Shown: one piece after another, positions 35,212 through 44,457 of the stretch
Layout: every line of letters begins with the position of its first letter
Numbering within the stretch: position 1 is the first letter of the stretch
DNA from: Flavobacterium sp.
Lineage (GTDB): Bacteria > Bacteroidota > Bacteroidia > Flavobacteriales > Flavobacteriaceae
Reading direction: 5' to 3'
DNA length: 44,457 nt
Assembly (NCBI GenBank): GCA_014378065.1
Contig: JACMOK010000154.1
Location: 1-44,457, forward strand
Position numbers and translations under genes: made by a program
Notes under the pieces: model-generated
Told to the model about the DNA's origin: nothing
Databases searched by the model: none
What the model saw: the letters and a program-made list of their open reading frames with translations, nothing else

Positions 35212-35977
35212 TTTTTTGCAAAGAGGTTTTAATTCCTTTAATTAATGAAGAACTAAAGCCTTGGTGTTCCATCTCGTTCAGCCCAACAATGGTGCAACCT
35301 TGTGGCGTGGTTACGCGGTCTATCAATTGTTCGGGATGGATGTTTTCTTCCAAAAGCATCTGCGCGGCTCCTTTTGCGGTTTGTGCGGCAATTGCCAAAG
35401 CGGTTTCTGAGTCAAACCCAATTTCAATTCCGGCTTGCATCGAGGCACGAATGTAACGCAAGGCGTAAGCGGTTCCGCAAGCACCAAGAACCGTGGCGGC
35501 ATCCATAAGTTTTTCGTCAACCACAGGCACTGTTCCCACATTTTTGAATAAAGCTATGACTTGTTGCGCGGCTGCTTTGTCTTTGTCTGCAAAGGATATA
35601 CAACTTGCAGAAGCACCGAACTGTATGGCGATATTGGGCATAATTCGTATAATGCACTGTTGCTGATTTGTAGCGAGTTGTATTTCAGAGAGCGATGCGC
35701 CACTCACCGCCGAAAGAAGTATTTTATTTGAAATAAATGGAGCGATTTCTTTCAAAACAATTCCAATTTGATGTGGCTTAATCGTCAAAATAACCAGATC
35801 GGCTTCGGAAATCTGATGGATGTTGTCTGAAGAGACGTGAATGCCTTTGTTTTTGAGATGGCGTATGCTTTCGGTATTTCTTCTGGTAACGGTAACGGTG
35901 GTGTTCTCAGCGTATTGTGATAGGCCGATTGCAATGGCAACACCTAGGTTTCCGCCGCCAATGATGTGTACTTTCAT
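35201..35977 (-). CDS. proC: Pyrroline-5-carboxylate reductase (ProC)
   Basis: Reduces pyrroline-5-carboxylate to proline with NAD(P)H. N-terminal Rossmann fold MKVHIIGGGNLGVAIAIG (GxGxxG), then VILTIKPHQI, and RIMPNIAIQFGASAS. The C-terminal dimerisation domain contains LGACGTAYALRYIRASMQAG and the TTPQGCTIVGLNEME loop, the latter being the ProC signature (TSPGGTT equivalent). 258 residues, full length. 10 bp after mgtE in the rsmA-mgtE-proC run; its 3' end overlaps the convergent SGNH-like gene by 11 bp. Confidence 0.94.
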   Translation of the reverse strand: MKVHIIGGGNLGVAIAIGLSQYAENTTVTVTRRNTESIRHLKNKGIHVSSDNIHQISEADLVILTIKPHQIGIVLKEIAPFISNKILLSAVSGASLSEIQLATNQQQCIIRIMPNIAIQFGASASCISFADKDKAAAQQVIALFKNVGTVPVVDEKLMDAATVLGACGTAYALRYIRASMQAGIEIGFDSETALAIAAQTAKGAAQMLLEENIHPEQLIDRVTTPQGCTIVGLNEMEHQGFSSSLIKGIKTSLQKIKG

Positions 35978-35987
35978 TTGAAAAAAT

Positions 35988-37337
35988 TTAAAATCCTAAA
36001 ATCAGTTTGGCAATCATAAAGTAAAGAATAATTCCAAAAACATCGTTTGTGGTTGTCACGAAAGGACCCGTTGCTATGGCGGGATCAATTTTGTTTTTGT
36101 GTAAGAAAAAAGGAACCAGAGTTCCGAGGGTCGCAGCAAACAAAATCACTACAATGATCGAGATGGAAATAGCAAAACCCACCAAGTATTGTTGGTACAT
36201 GATCGAGTGATATGCTAACAGCAACATTGAAATAATCGTTCCCGAAATAAGGGCTACCGTCAATTCTTTAGAAAAATATTTTCTTGAAAACTGTTTTAAT
36301 GTCCCATTTGCGAGGCCTTGAACAACAATTGCGGAAGCCTGAACACCTACATTCCCTGCAGTTGCAGAAAGTAGGGGCACAAAAATCATCAATGTAAAAT
36401 AGGTCCGCATGGTCATTTCATTACTTTTCAATACATACGAAGCAATAATTTCAATAAACATTCCTATCAGAAGCCAAGGCAATCTTGCTTTGGTTAGTTC
36501 AGAAACGCTGTCATTGGCCTCAACATCTTGGGTGATACCAGCTGCCAACTGGTAATCTTTGTCAGCCTCATCTTTTATCACATCAACAATATCATCAATT
36601 GTAATGCGGCCGACCAGCCTACCCAACTCATCAATTACCGGAATTGCTTCAAGGTCATATTTTTGCATTATTCGCGCTACTTCTACATCTTCAGTATCGA
36701 CTTTAACTGAGTTTAATTTTCGAATGTAGACATCGCTAATCGGCGTTTTGGTGGAAGTGGTAAGTAAATCTTTAAGTGATAAACGCCCTTTCAAACGATT
36801 TTCATCATCTACTACATAAATAGAATGCACTCTGGAAATATTTTCTGCCTGGATGCGCATTTCTTTAACGCAAGTCAGTACGTTCCAATTTTCATTGACT
36901 TTTACGAGCTCCTTGTGCATGATTCCGCCCGCAGTGTCTTCATCGTAACGCAGCAAATCAACAATGTCTTTGGCATGTTCAACATCCTGAAGTTCAGAAA
37001 TTACTTCTTCCTTTTTACGCTGTGAAAGTTCGGCAATAATGTCTGCCGCATCATTTGTTTCGAGTTCATCTAGTTCTTCGGCAATTTCTTTCGGAGACAA
37101 TCGGCTTAATATATTCTCTCGCAAATCATCTTCCAATTCCAGCAAGATTTCCGCAGTTTTCTCACTGTCTAAAACCTTGAAAATATAGGTTGCTTCGTCA
37201 AAATCGAGTTCATCTAGAATTTCAGCAATATCAGCGTGGTGCAAATCATTCAATAAAATTTCGAGCTGCTCGTCATTTTTATTTTGAATAAATTGCTCTA
37301 ATTGTCGGATTAGCTCTTTGCTGACTTTAAATTCCAT
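35988..37337 (-). CDS. mgtE: Magnesium transporter MgtE
   Basis: About 449 residues: cytoplasmic N domain of helical repeats ([17 protein letters not shown]...), two CBS domains (about 135-255, including [16 protein letters not shown] and [20 protein letters not shown]), a connecting helix and a five-helix membrane domain from about 285. The pore-lining [14 protein letters not shown] is intact; its Asp is about residue 432, the same as the Mg-site Asp of Thermus MgtE. Acidic N/CBS faces sense cytoplasmic Mg to gate the channel in the family. ATG 37337 is chosen over a GTG one codon upstream. The start lies inside the end of rsmA (11-bp overlap), implying translational coupling. Confidence 0.96.
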   Translation of the reverse strand: MEFKVSKELIRQLEQFIQNKNDEQLEILLNDLHHADIAEILDELDFDEATYIFKVLDSEKTAEILLELEDDLRENILSRLSPKEIAEELDELETNDAADIIAELSQRKKEEVISELQDVEHAKDIVDLLRYDEDTAGGIMHKELVKVNENWNVLTCVKEMRIQAENISRVHSIYVVDDENRLKGRLSLKDLLTTSTKTPISDVYIRKLNSVKVDTEDVEVARIMQKYDLEAIPVIDELGRLVGRITIDDIVDVIKDEADKDYQLAAGITQDVEANDSVSELTKARLPWLLIGMFIEIIASYVLKSNEMTMRTYFTLMIFVPLLSATAGNVGVQASAIVVQGLANGTLKQFSRKYFSKELTVALISGTIISMLLLAYHSIMYQQYLVGFAISISIIVVILFAATLGTLVPFFLHKNKIDPAIATGPFVTTTNDVFGIILYFMIAKLILGF

Positions 37338-38106
37338 CACCTTCTATTTTTTGTGTAAGTCCAATAAATTGTGCCACCGTCAACTGTTCCGGGCGGAGGT
37401 CAAAGATAGTATCTTCTCTCAATTTATCTGATAAATTTAATGTTTTTAAACTGTTACGTAATGTTTTTCGACGTTGTTGGAACGCCGTTTTGACCACCGT
37501 AAAGAACAATTTTTCGGCACAGGGAAGTGTGAAATTTTCTTTGCGACGCAAACGCAACACGCCTGATTTTACTTTGGGTGGCGGAATAAAAACATCTTCG
37601 TTTACCGTAAATAAATATTCAGCCTCATAAAAAGCCTGAACTAAAACGGATAGGATGCCGTAGGCCTTGGTTCCCTTTTTTTCGCAGATCCGCTCGGCCA
37701 CTTCTTTTTGAAACATACCGGCAAATTCTGGTATTTGACGTCTGTATTCTAAGGCACGGAAAACAATTTGGGTTGAAATATTGTAAGGGAAGTTTCCGAT
37801 GATTGCAAACTGTTTGCCTTCAAAAATTTCGTTGATGTTGTATTTTAAGAAATCCTTAGAAATAATTTTATCCTTGAGTTTCGGAAAATTTTCTTCCAAA
37901 TAAGCGACTGATTCCGCATCAATTTCAATCACATAAGTATTGACTGGTTTTTCTATCAGATATTTGGTCAAGACGCCCATACCTGGTCCGATCTCTAATA
38001 AATCATCATAGCCTTCGAAGTTTAAAGCATCTGCAATGGCAGCAGCGATACTTTCGTCTTTGAGAAAATGCTGTCCGAGATGCTTTTTGGCTTTTACTTT
38101 TTCCAT
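37327..38106 (-). CDS. rsmA: 16S rRNA (adenine1518/1519-N6)-dimethyltransferase (RsmA/KsgA)
   Basis: Dimethylates two adjacent adenines near the 3' end of 16S rRNA during late 30S assembly. Motifs: [11 protein letters not shown] at the N-terminus, the SAM site [20 protein letters not shown], and the catalytic [10 protein letters not shown] (N-F-P-Y). Then [13 protein letters not shown] and [12 protein letters not shown] at the C-terminal end. 259 residues. First gene of rsmA-mgtE-proC; a one-mismatch promoter element GATATTTG lies 11 bases before the ATG. Confidence 0.96.
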   Translation of the reverse strand: MEKVKAKKHLGQHFLKDESIAAAIADALNFEGYDDLLEIGPGMGVLTKYLIEKPVNTYVIEIDAESVAYLEENFPKLKDKIISKDFLKYNINEIFEGKQFAIIGNFPYNISTQIVFRALEYRRQIPEFAGMFQKEVAERICEKKGTKAYGILSVLVQAFYEAEYLFTVNEDVFIPPPKVKSGVLRLRRKENFTLPCAEKLFFTVVKTAFQQRRKTLRNSLKTLNLSDKLREDTIFDLRPEQLTVAQFIGLTQKIEGDGI

Positions 38107-38165
38107 GATTTACGTTTTTGCAAATATCGTTATTTTAATTGCAAAAAATAACCCAAAATAAGTAT

Positions 38166-38477
38166 TTAAAACTCTGCAATCAATTGGAGTTCGGTACGAA
38201 ATGCAATCATCTTATCACCAAAAAGAGTGAGGGCTTCCTGTCTGAAAAGAGGTGCGTTTTCTTGGTAATATAGTTCTAGTGTGGCCTTACTGTCAGTTAA
38301 ATATTGCACGGAATAAGTGGTTCCTCCCATTTCTTCCACGATTAAAACTTTGACCAATCTTGCAGATGAAAATTTTCCCGTAGCAAGAATTTCTGGGATA
38401 TGCTTTTGTTGCATCCATTGGAGCCATTGGTCGTGGACAGTGTCGTCAATATTGGTTGTTACGTTGTAGATTATCAT
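38166..38477 (-). CDS. DUF4286 family protein
   Basis: 103 residues, soluble, no signal peptide. The sequence MIIYNVTTNIDDTVHDQWLQ, WMQQKHIPEILATGKF, and GGTTYSVQYLTDSKATLE is the ferredoxin-like alpha/beta fold of DUF4286, a Bacteroidota-specific family. Function unknown. Lies 44 bp after the TPR gene on the same strand. Confidence 0.87.
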   Translation of the reverse strand: MIIYNVTTNIDDTVHDQWLQWMQQKHIPEILATGKFSSARLVKVLIVEEMGGTTYSVQYLTDSKATLELYYQENAPLFRQEALTLFGDKMIAFRTELQLIAEF

Positions 38478-38521
38478 GCGAATTTATTTGTGAATGGGTA
38501 AGTTGTTTTGGTTTTTTCAAA

Positions 38522-40300
38522 TTACAACGTAGTGTCGCCACGCAGTTGTCTGTACTTTTTTCGGGCATCCGTAAAATAAATACTGTCTTCGTGGTGAAAA
38601 ATTACTTGTTCGTAAAGCGCTTTTGCTTTTTCAATGTTTTTGAATTGTTTGTTGTAAATTTCAGCTGAAAAATAATAAGCTTCATCAATGTAAATTCCGT
38701 CTTGGTGTTGGTCAATAATTAACTGGTATTGAGTTAGAGCCGAATTGTAATCGCCTACTTTTTCATAAATCTTTCCTAATCTATATAAAGTTACCCCTTC
38801 AATTTCTTGGCCTTTAAAACTTTTCAGAATGGCTTGAAATTGCGATAACGCCTCTTGGTTTTTATTTTGATACAACAGGTAGTCGGCGTGCGCAAATTGT
38901 TTTAAGGCTGTTTGGGTCGAATCGGCTACCGTATTGTCATTAATCAAAAGAAAATATTCAAGCGCATCATTGGCAATCAGTTGGGAAGAAGCTGCTTTGA
39001 GTTCTTTGAATTGTTTTTGTGCCCATAGAAAGTCAGTTTTAAAATAGCTGGTTTTGGCCGCTTTTAAACTTGCTTCATGTCCGACAACATCATTTTTTAA
39101 ATCTTCTTCGATTTGAGAATAATAAATTAAAGCCTGGTTAAATTTTTCTTCAAACAATAAAATATCGGCCAATTCCATTTTAATATCGGCAATTCGGTAG
39201 GCATTTAGCGGCAAATCTAGCGCTGTTTTTAAGATGGCTTTGCCTTGCTCGGGTTTTTTTAAATGGAAGGTTTCAAAATGTGCTTGCAGTATTTGCAATG
39301 AGAGTGAATACGGACTAATACCAAATTCTTTCAACAACAAATCCAAATCGGTTTCAATCACTTTAAGGTCTTTCTCCTGTGCCGAATCAATTCGCATTTG
39401 AACTAGGAAAGTATGCGCTTCAATCAATAATTCTAAATCTTTGGTATTGTCTAATACAAAAGTGAGAATTTCTTTGGCGGTTTCCTTTTCTCCTTCTTCA
39501 ATGGCGAGTTGTGCCAAGTTTACAATGTTTGAAAATGTCTCGGGATTGCGGCGGTAAATTGCTTTTTCTTGAATAAACGCTTTGCCATATTCTTTTTGTT
39601 GGACAAAAAACCAACTCAAATATTGGTTCCAAAAAATATCCTGATTTTTCTGTGCCCGCAGTAATAAAGCTTTTCGCAACGACTCGTTAAAATTCACATC
39701 GGCGTCTTCGGTCATAAAACGCGACAGCTGATTCTGAATCATCAGGTTATTTTGCTGATTGGCAAAGGCTTCGGTTAGAAATTTTTCAATCATCATATCC
39801 GTGTTGCCGAGTTGCCCATAAAGCAAGGCCATCTGAAAATTGAAATTGAATTTAGGTTCTAAAGTAAGCGCCAATTCATACGCCTTTAGCGCCTCTTCGA
39901 CGAGTACCTTTTTTTCAAATGTAGCGGCCACACCATATACCTCGCTAGGATTTTTTCTAATTCGATCGAGCGCCAACTCGTATTGCTTTTTTGCTTTAAC
40001 CAAATCTTTCTGCAGTTGATAATTGTAACCCAGTTCGACCAAAAGACTGGCTTGTTGGTATTGTTTCAGTCGGTCTTGAATACTACTATCGGCCTTGTCA
40101 AATTGTTGCAATTGCTGATAGCATTCAATCGTTTTCTGAAAAAAATAGGAGTTGGACGGTTGGTTTTTAAGCAACTCTTCATAAGTGATTTTTGCTTTTT
40201 CAAAATCGCCTCGGTCAAAATAATTCTGCGCCAGCTGATCGTTTTGAGAACAAACGACAAGCGAGAATAACAGTTGAAGGCAAAGGACAATTTTTTTCAT
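38522..40300 (-). CDS. Secreted/periplasmic tetratricopeptide-repeat protein
   Basis: 592 residues with a signal peptide (MKKIVLCLQLLFSLVVCSQ). The rest is helical repeats of TPR type, for instance DRGDFEKAKITYEELLKNQP near the N-terminus, AFEKKVLVEEALKAYELALTLEP in the middle, and LYRLGKIYEKVGDYNSALTQ and EIYNKQFKNIEKAKALYEQV near the C-terminus. No catalytic domain. It probably scaffolds an envelope complex. Downstream of serS, 77 bp apart. Confidence 0.85.
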   Translation of the reverse strand: MKKIVLCLQLLFSLVVCSQNDQLAQNYFDRGDFEKAKITYEELLKNQPSNSYFFQKTIECYQQLQQFDKADSSIQDRLKQYQQASLLVELGYNYQLQKDLVKAKKQYELALDRIRKNPSEVYGVAATFEKKVLVEEALKAYELALTLEPKFNFNFQMALLYGQLGNTDMMIEKFLTEAFANQQNNLMIQNQLSRFMTEDADVNFNESLRKALLLRAQKNQDIFWNQYLSWFFVQQKEYGKAFIQEKAIYRRNPETFSNIVNLAQLAIEEGEKETAKEILTFVLDNTKDLELLIEAHTFLVQMRIDSAQEKDLKVIETDLDLLLKEFGISPYSLSLQILQAHFETFHLKKPEQGKAILKTALDLPLNAYRIADIKMELADILLFEEKFNQALIYYSQIEEDLKNDVVGHEASLKAAKTSYFKTDFLWAQKQFKELKAASSQLIANDALEYFLLINDNTVADSTQTALKQFAHADYLLYQNKNQEALSQFQAILKSFKGQEIEGVTLYRLGKIYEKVGDYNSALTQYQLIIDQHQDGIYIDEAYYFSAEIYNKQFKNIEKAKALYEQVIFHHEDSIYFTDARKKYRQLRGDTTL

Positions 40301-40377
40301 TTCTTTGGATCAAATCACAATATAACAAAGTAACGCTTTTGAGTCAGATTAGAACTTTGTTTTATAAAGATTAACTT

Positions 40378-41649
40378 TTAGTTGATTAGGTCGAAGCCGC
40401 AATATGGGCGCAGTACCTCTGGAATGACAATACCTTCCGGCGTTTGATAATTCTCTAAAATCCCGGCTAGAACTCTGGGCAGTGCCAAAGCACTTCCATT
40501 AAGCGTGTGTGCCAGTTGGTTTTTGCCCTCTTTGTCTTTGAAACGCAATTTCAACCTGTTTGCCTGAAAAGTTTCAAAATTGGACACTGAACTGATTTCG
40601 AGCCAGCGGTCTTGGGCGGTAGAAAACACTTCAAAATCATACGTCAAGGCCGAGGTAAAACCCATGTCACCACCACACAAACGCAAAATACGGTAAGGCA
40701 ATTTTAATTCTTGCAGTATACTTTTCACGTGTTCGACCATGCCTTCTAATGCTTCATACGATTTATCGGGATGCTCAATGCGTACAATTTCGACTTTGTC
40801 AAATTGGTGCAAACGATTCAAGCCGCGAACATGCGCGCCATACGAACCAGCTTCTCTTCGAAAACACGGGGTATAGGCGGTGCACAAAATTGGCAATTCA
40901 TTTTCGGTGAGAATGACATCGCGAAATAAATTTGTCACTGGGACTTCGGCGGTCGGAATCAGATACAAATCGTCAACCGTCGAGTGGTACATCTGGCCTT
41001 CCTTATCTGGCAATTGGCCGGTGCCGTAGCCTGATGCTTCATTAACCAAATGTGGAACCTGGTATTCTGTATAGCCTGCTGCCGTGTTTTTATCTAAAAA
41101 GTAAGCAATCAAGGCCCGTTGCAATCGGGCGCCTTTTCCTTTGTATACCGGAAAACCTGCACCTGTAATTTTTACGCCCAATTCAAAATCGATGATGTCG
41201 TATTTTTTGACAAGATCCCAATGCGGTTGCGCACCTTCGTGTAAAACAGGAATGTCGCCTTCTTCAAAAACGTTTACATTTTCTTCGGGCGTTTTTCCGT
41301 AGGGAACAATATCGGCAGGCAGATTGGGAAGCGTGTATAATTTTTGTGTCAGTTCGTGGGCAAAAGCCGCTGCCTTTTCAGAGAGGTCTTTGCTTTTTTC
41401 CTTTAATAAAACCGTTTTTTCTTTAAGGATGCTGGCTTTTGCTTTTTCACCATTTTTCATCAACTCCCCGATGGCCGCAGATAATTTATTGGAGTCTGAT
41501 AAAATGTTGTCGAGTTCAACTTGTGTCGCGCGTCGTTTTTCATCCAATACTACTACTTCTTCTACAACGGCTCTTGCGTCGAGATTCCTTTTTGCCAAAG
41601 CCTCGATGACTTTTTCTTTGTTTTCTCTAATAAATCCTAACTGTAACAT
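40378..41649 (-). CDS. serS: Serine--tRNA ligase (SerRS)
   Basis: Class II aminoacyl-tRNA synthetase charging tRNA-Ser. The N-terminal coiled-coil arm for the tRNA extra arm spans about residues 30-105 (ELMKNGEKAKASILKEKTVL region). Catalytic motifs: ISGTGYGQLPDKEGQMY-type TGQLP region, AEVPVTNLFRD, motif 2 CFRREAGSYGAHVRGLNRLH, and motif 3 LARVLAGILENYQTP-like (PRVLAGILENYQTPEGI), ending PYCGFDLIN. 423 residues, full length. Confidence 0.97.
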   Translation of the reverse strand: MLQLGFIRENKEKVIEALAKRNLDARAVVEEVVVLDEKRRATQVELDNILSDSNKLSAAIGELMKNGEKAKASILKEKTVLLKEKSKDLSEKAAAFAHELTQKLYTLPNLPADIVPYGKTPEENVNVFEEGDIPVLHEGAQPHWDLVKKYDIIDFELGVKITGAGFPVYKGKGARLQRALIAYFLDKNTAAGYTEYQVPHLVNEASGYGTGQLPDKEGQMYHSTVDDLYLIPTAEVPVTNLFRDVILTENELPILCTAYTPCFRREAGSYGAHVRGLNRLHQFDKVEIVRIEHPDKSYEALEGMVEHVKSILQELKLPYRILRLCGGDMGFTSALTYDFEVFSTAQDRWLEISSVSNFETFQANRLKLRFKDKEGKNQLAHTLNGSALALPRVLAGILENYQTPEGIVIPEVLRPYCGFDLIN

Positions 41650-41697
41650 AACGTGTCGTTTTTGTAATTGGGAATGGTTGGTCCCAAATTAAGAACG

Positions 41698-41705
41698 CAA
41701 ATTTA
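41698..41705 (-). promoter_or_regulatory. Candidate -7 promoter element for serS
   Basis: TAAATTTG on the minus strand, an exact TANNTTTG, with TTTG at 41731-41734 upstream (25-base gap, slightly long). It predicts a leader of about 45 nt. Confidence 0.45.
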
Positions 41706-41847
41706 ATCAAATGTTTCAGATAAGGTGCCGCAAACCAAAAAACTTGGATGACCATAAACCAATACATGTTAAGCTTTTATGTCAATTAAATAGAAATTAA
41801 CATGCTGTTGTTGAATAATTAATTAAATTCGCAAAAAAATCGTTACA

Positions 41848-43791
41848 ATGAAGAATATTTACCCGCTCTTTCTATGCCTTTGTTTTACTTCAATTTTCGC
41901 GCAAACTGGCAGCGAATTGGATGAATTGGTTCAAGCTGAAAAGAAATCGGCTTCTAACAAAATGAATCTTTTGCTCAATCCGAACACTTATAATTATGAT
42001 GTGCAATACCATCGTTTGCGACTGAATTTAGACCCGAATCAGCAATTCATCAGCGGTGAAGTTACAACCAAGTATATCGCTAAAGAAGACCTTAATTCGA
42101 TTACGTTTGATTTGTCAAATGATTTGGAGGTAAGCTCTGTAAAGCAACGTGGAAATGATCTTACATTTACCAGAAGCACAAACAACGAATTGATCATTAA
42201 TTTACCCGTTGTTCAAAACATAAATGTACTTGATTCGGTAAGCATCAACTATTCAGGAGTGCCTCCTACAACTGGTTTTGGCGCTTTTACAGCCGACCAG
42301 CACGACGGAACTCCTGTAGTTTGGACGTTGTCTGAACCATTTGGCGCTATGGAATGGTGGCCCTGCAAACAAGATTTGAACGACAAAGTAAACAGCATTG
42401 ATGTTTATATCAACGCGCCAACCCAATATGTCAGTTTATCCAACGGTTTGGAACAGTCTAAAACCGACAATGGCGACGGAACTTCCATTACCCATTTTCA
42501 CCACGGCTACCCTATTCCTGCTTACCTCATCGCCGTTGCGGCTACTAATTATCAAATTTACAACCAGCAAGGCGGATTGGGTACTGCGGCAAGTCCGTAT
42601 TTCCCAATCATTAATTATATGTATCCCGAAACGGCGGCTGCCAATATTGCGAGTGTTGCTGTAACTCCGGATATTATTAATTTTTATGAGTCGGTATTTG
42701 TTCCTTACCCGTTTAGGAATGAAAAATATGGGCATGCGCAATTTGGTTGGGGTGGCGGAATGGAACACACCACCGTTTCATTTATGACTGCCGGGAACAG
42801 CGGGGCTTACAGTCGCAGTTTGATTGCCCACGAGATGGCGCACCAATGGTTTGGCGACAAAGTGACTTGTGGTTCTTGGAAAGACATTTGGCTTAATGAG
42901 GGTTTTGCTACTTATTTGGCATCGATGGTGATACAGCATTTTGATGGTGAAGCTGCTTTTACCAATGATAAAAATTCGATGATTACAAGTATTACTTCCA
43001 ATCCTGGAGGCGCAATTTACATGACCGATACCGACGCTTTGAGCGTCAACCGGATATTTAGCAGCCGGCTATCGTACAAAAAAGGGGCCATGGTGATCAA
43101 TATGTTGCGATTCAAATTGGGTGATACGAATTTTTTTCAAGGTTTGCGAAATTATTTAAACGATCCGCTTTTGGCTTACAGTTACGCGCTGACGCCTGAT
43201 TTGCAAGCCCATTTGGAAGCTGCATCGGGCGTAAGTTTGACCGAGTTTTTTAACGACTGGGTTTATAATCAAGGTTACCCAATTTACAATATTAGTGCGA
43301 ACAACATTACTGCAGGTCAGGCTAGCATTACAATCAACCAAACACAATCCAGCTCCACGGTAAGTTTCTTTGAAATGCCGGTTCCGGTTCGTTTGACTGG
43401 TAGTGGCGGACAACAACAAGATTATGTTTTAGAAAATACCACTAATGGGCAACAGTTTGTTGTGAACGTGCCTTTCACAGTTACCGGAGTAACATTCAAT
43501 CCCAAAAAAGACATCATCTCCAAAAATAGCACAGCGGTTTTAGCTACCGCAAATTTTGAGTTATTAAGTGGCGTGGCGTTGTATCCTAATCCCGCCAATC
43601 AAAACCTATCCTTAAATATTCCGGCTGGCGTTTTAATGAAAAAAACTGTTTTTTACAACACACTTGGTCAGAAAGTAAAAGAATCTACAATACAAACGCA
43701 GTGGAATGTTGCTGATTTGGCTTCGGGAGTCTATCTGGTAACGGTAAGCACGGATTCGGGTAGCAAGCAACTTAAATTTATTAAGAACTAG
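41848..43791 (+). CDS. Secreted M1-family zinc aminopeptidase with T9SS sorting domain
   Basis: 647 residues: signal peptide (to about A18-Q19, SIFAQ), N-terminal beta-saddle of M1 peptidases, catalytic domain, and a C-terminal type A sorting domain (about 575-647: LYPNPANQNLSLNIP, FYNTLGQKVKES, LASGVYLVTVS). The zinc site is intact: H328-E329-M-A-H332 and Glu351 in WLNEGFATYL. The substrate-recognition GxMEN appears as GGGMEHTTV (302-310), with His in place of Asn. Expected to be at the cell surface or released through the type IX system. No promoter is clear, though TAAATTCG at 41824-41831 is one base off TANNTTTG. Confidence 0.93.
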   Translation: MKNIYPLFLCLCFTSIFAQTGSELDELVQAEKKSASNKMNLLLNPNTYNYDVQYHRLRLNLDPNQQFISGEVTTKYIAKEDLNSITFDLSNDLEVSSVKQRGNDLTFTRSTNNELIINLPVVQNINVLDSVSINYSGVPPTTGFGAFTADQHDGTPVVWTLSEPFGAMEWWPCKQDLNDKVNSIDVYINAPTQYVSLSNGLEQSKTDNGDGTSITHFHHGYPIPAYLIAVAATNYQIYNQQGGLGTAASPYFPIINYMYPETAAANIASVAVTPDIINFYESVFVPYPFRNEKYGHAQFGWGGGMEHTTVSFMTAGNSGAYSRSLIAHEMAHQWFGDKVTCGSWKDIWLNEGFATYLASMVIQHFDGEAAFTNDKNSMITSITSNPGGAIYMTDTDALSVNRIFSSRLSYKKGAMVINMLRFKLGDTNFFQGLRNYLNDPLLAYSYALTPDLQAHLEAASGVSLTEFFNDWVYNQGYPIYNISANNITAGQASITINQTQSSSTVSFFEMPVPVRLTGSGGQQQDYVLENTTNGQQFVVNVPFTVTGVTFNPKKDIISKNSTAVLATANFELLSGVALYPNPANQNLSLNIPAGVLMKKTVFYNTLGQKVKESTIQTQWNVADLASGVYLVTVSTDSGSKQLKFIKN

Positions 43792-43808
43792 ATTTTACAA
43801 AGTATTTT

Positions 43809-43839
43809 AAAAAGTCCTTGATGCTGTCAAGGACTTTTT
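43809..43839. terminator. Bidirectional terminator between M1 peptidase and MFS gene
   Basis: Perfect 13-bp stem AAAAAGTCCTTGA/TCAAGGACTTTTT with a five-base loop, A-rich on the left and T-rich on the right. It therefore works on both strands, between two convergent genes. The MFS stop codon abuts it at 43840. Confidence 0.85.
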
Positions 43840-44457
43840 TTATACAATCGCTTTTATCCTAGTGACCATAATGGCAATCAAAAATCCGAAAATACCAATG
43901 AAAGCGAATGAAAACCTTAAGTTCGATACTTCTGCTATGTAGCCAATAAGTGGTGGACCCATTAAAAAGCCCAAAAAACTCACGCTTGATACCGTGGTCA
44001 GCGCTTCTCCGGGAGGCAGGGATTTATTTCTTCCCGCGATACTGTACACCGTGGGTACAATCGTAGAAACACCCAAACCGACCAACATAAAGGCAAGAGT
44101 GGCCGGAATAAGATATGGAAATAGAACCGCTATAAAAAGTCCGACTGAAATAAAAATGCCACTCACTTGCATAATACTTTTACTCCCCGATTTATGAATT
44201 AGACGATCGCCGAGGAAACGACCAGCAGCCATCATGATCATAAATGAGGTATAACCCAAAATTACCAACGGACCTGGTGCGTGGACAATCTCTTTGAAAT
44301 AAACACCGCTCCAATCAAACATAACTCCTTCACTAGCCATACAACAAAAACCAATCACGCCAAGCCACAACAAACCGCGGTCAGGTTGAGAAAATAATTT
44401 CTTCTTTTCGGGTTGTGTCGATTCTTTAGCTATAATTAAAAATCTGTAATTAAGGGC
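43840..44457 (-). CDS. MFS transporter, C-terminal part (N-terminus beyond the window)
   Basis: The frame is open from the right edge to the stop at 43840, about 205 residues. It has six hydrophobic segments, consistent with the C-terminal half of a 12-helix major facilitator. The polar MFS-like loop AGRFLGDRLIHKSGSKS follows the helix ending IMMAAGRF (the G-R-x-G-D loop between helices 8 and 9). The segment ASEGVMFDWSGVYFKEI is reminiscent of the YbjJ-type branch. Substrate unknown. An apparent TTG start at 44373 is internal: the frame continues upstream with KKKLFSQPDRGLLW. Confidence 0.85.
   Translation of the reverse strand, partial: ALNYRFLIIAKESTQPEKKKLFSQPDRGLLWLGVIGFCCMASEGVMFDWSGVYFKEIVHAPGPLVILGYTSFMIMMAAGRFLGDRLIHKSGSKSIMQVSGIFISVGLFIAVLFPYLIPATLAFMLVGLGVSTIVPTVYSIAGRNKSLPPGEALTTVSSVSFLGFLMGPPLIGYIAEVSNLRFSFAFIGIFGFLIAIMVTRIKAIV

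Noticed and set aside
43840..44373. MFS gene starting at 44373
   Set aside because: The TTG there lies inside a longer frame that stays open to the right edge, and half of the expected twelve helices are missing.

Overview
The window reads as chromosomal core DNA from a Flavobacteriaceae bacterium, most likely Flavobacterium or a close relative. Evidence: two secreted enzymes end in type IX secretion sorting domains; there is a TonB-dependent receptor with a carboxypeptidase-like N-terminal domain; DUF4270, DUF4286 and a full-length OlsF-type acyltransferase are present; atpD-atpC stand apart from the other ATP synthase genes; and the Bacteroidota -7 promoter element TANNTTTG recurs upstream of genes. 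I see no prophage, CRISPR array, intact insertion sequence, rRNA or tRNA. Gene density is high and the genes are intact except for the two cut by the window edges.

Layout. 1-4441 (minus): biotin operon bioF-bioD-bioA plus a beta-ketoacyl synthase that runs off the left edge. 4561-5292 (plus): DUF2975 membrane protein with a small HTH regulator. 5456-7264 (minus): atpD-atpC. 7511-11863 (minus): TonB-dependent receptor and an SGNH lipoprotein. 12167-16407 (minus): half-length starch-synthase-like protein, DUF4270 lipoprotein and glmS. 16517-18689 (plus), divergent from the last group: panC, panD and an LPG-synthase/flippase-type membrane protein. 18744-25022 (plus): an alpha/beta-hydrolase with Asp at the nucleophile elbow, radA, an AsmA-like/GT51 protein, a PQQ-type sugar dehydrogenase with a T9SS tail, and SdpI. 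25039-27977 (minus): exonuclease III, OmpA lipoprotein, Tas-like aldo/keto reductase. 28096-30313 (plus): bifunctional OlsF-like acyltransferase and DUF805. 30385-32610 (minus): DUF2752, DUF4234 and a 2-hydroxyacid dehydrogenase fused to a VOC/glyoxalase domain. 32779-35211 (plus): an MBOAT plus SGNH-like O-acyl transfer pair. 35201-38106 (minus): rsmA-mgtE-proC with overlaps or very short gaps. 38166-41649 (minus): serS, a TPR protein, DUF4286. 41848-43791 (plus): secreted M1 peptidase. 43840 to the right edge (minus): MFS transporter fragment.

The items most worth a second look are: the dehydrogenase-VOC fusion; the hydrolase with GHDTT instead of GHSxG; the half-GT5/DUF4270/glmS operon opposite panC; three copies of an imperfect-palindrome intergenic element (possibly the flavo-1 RNA class); promoter elements that place panD and bioF transcripts at or almost at their start codons; and a terminator built around what looks like an insertion-sequence end. 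I did not find an obviously new multi-gene defence or mobile system here.
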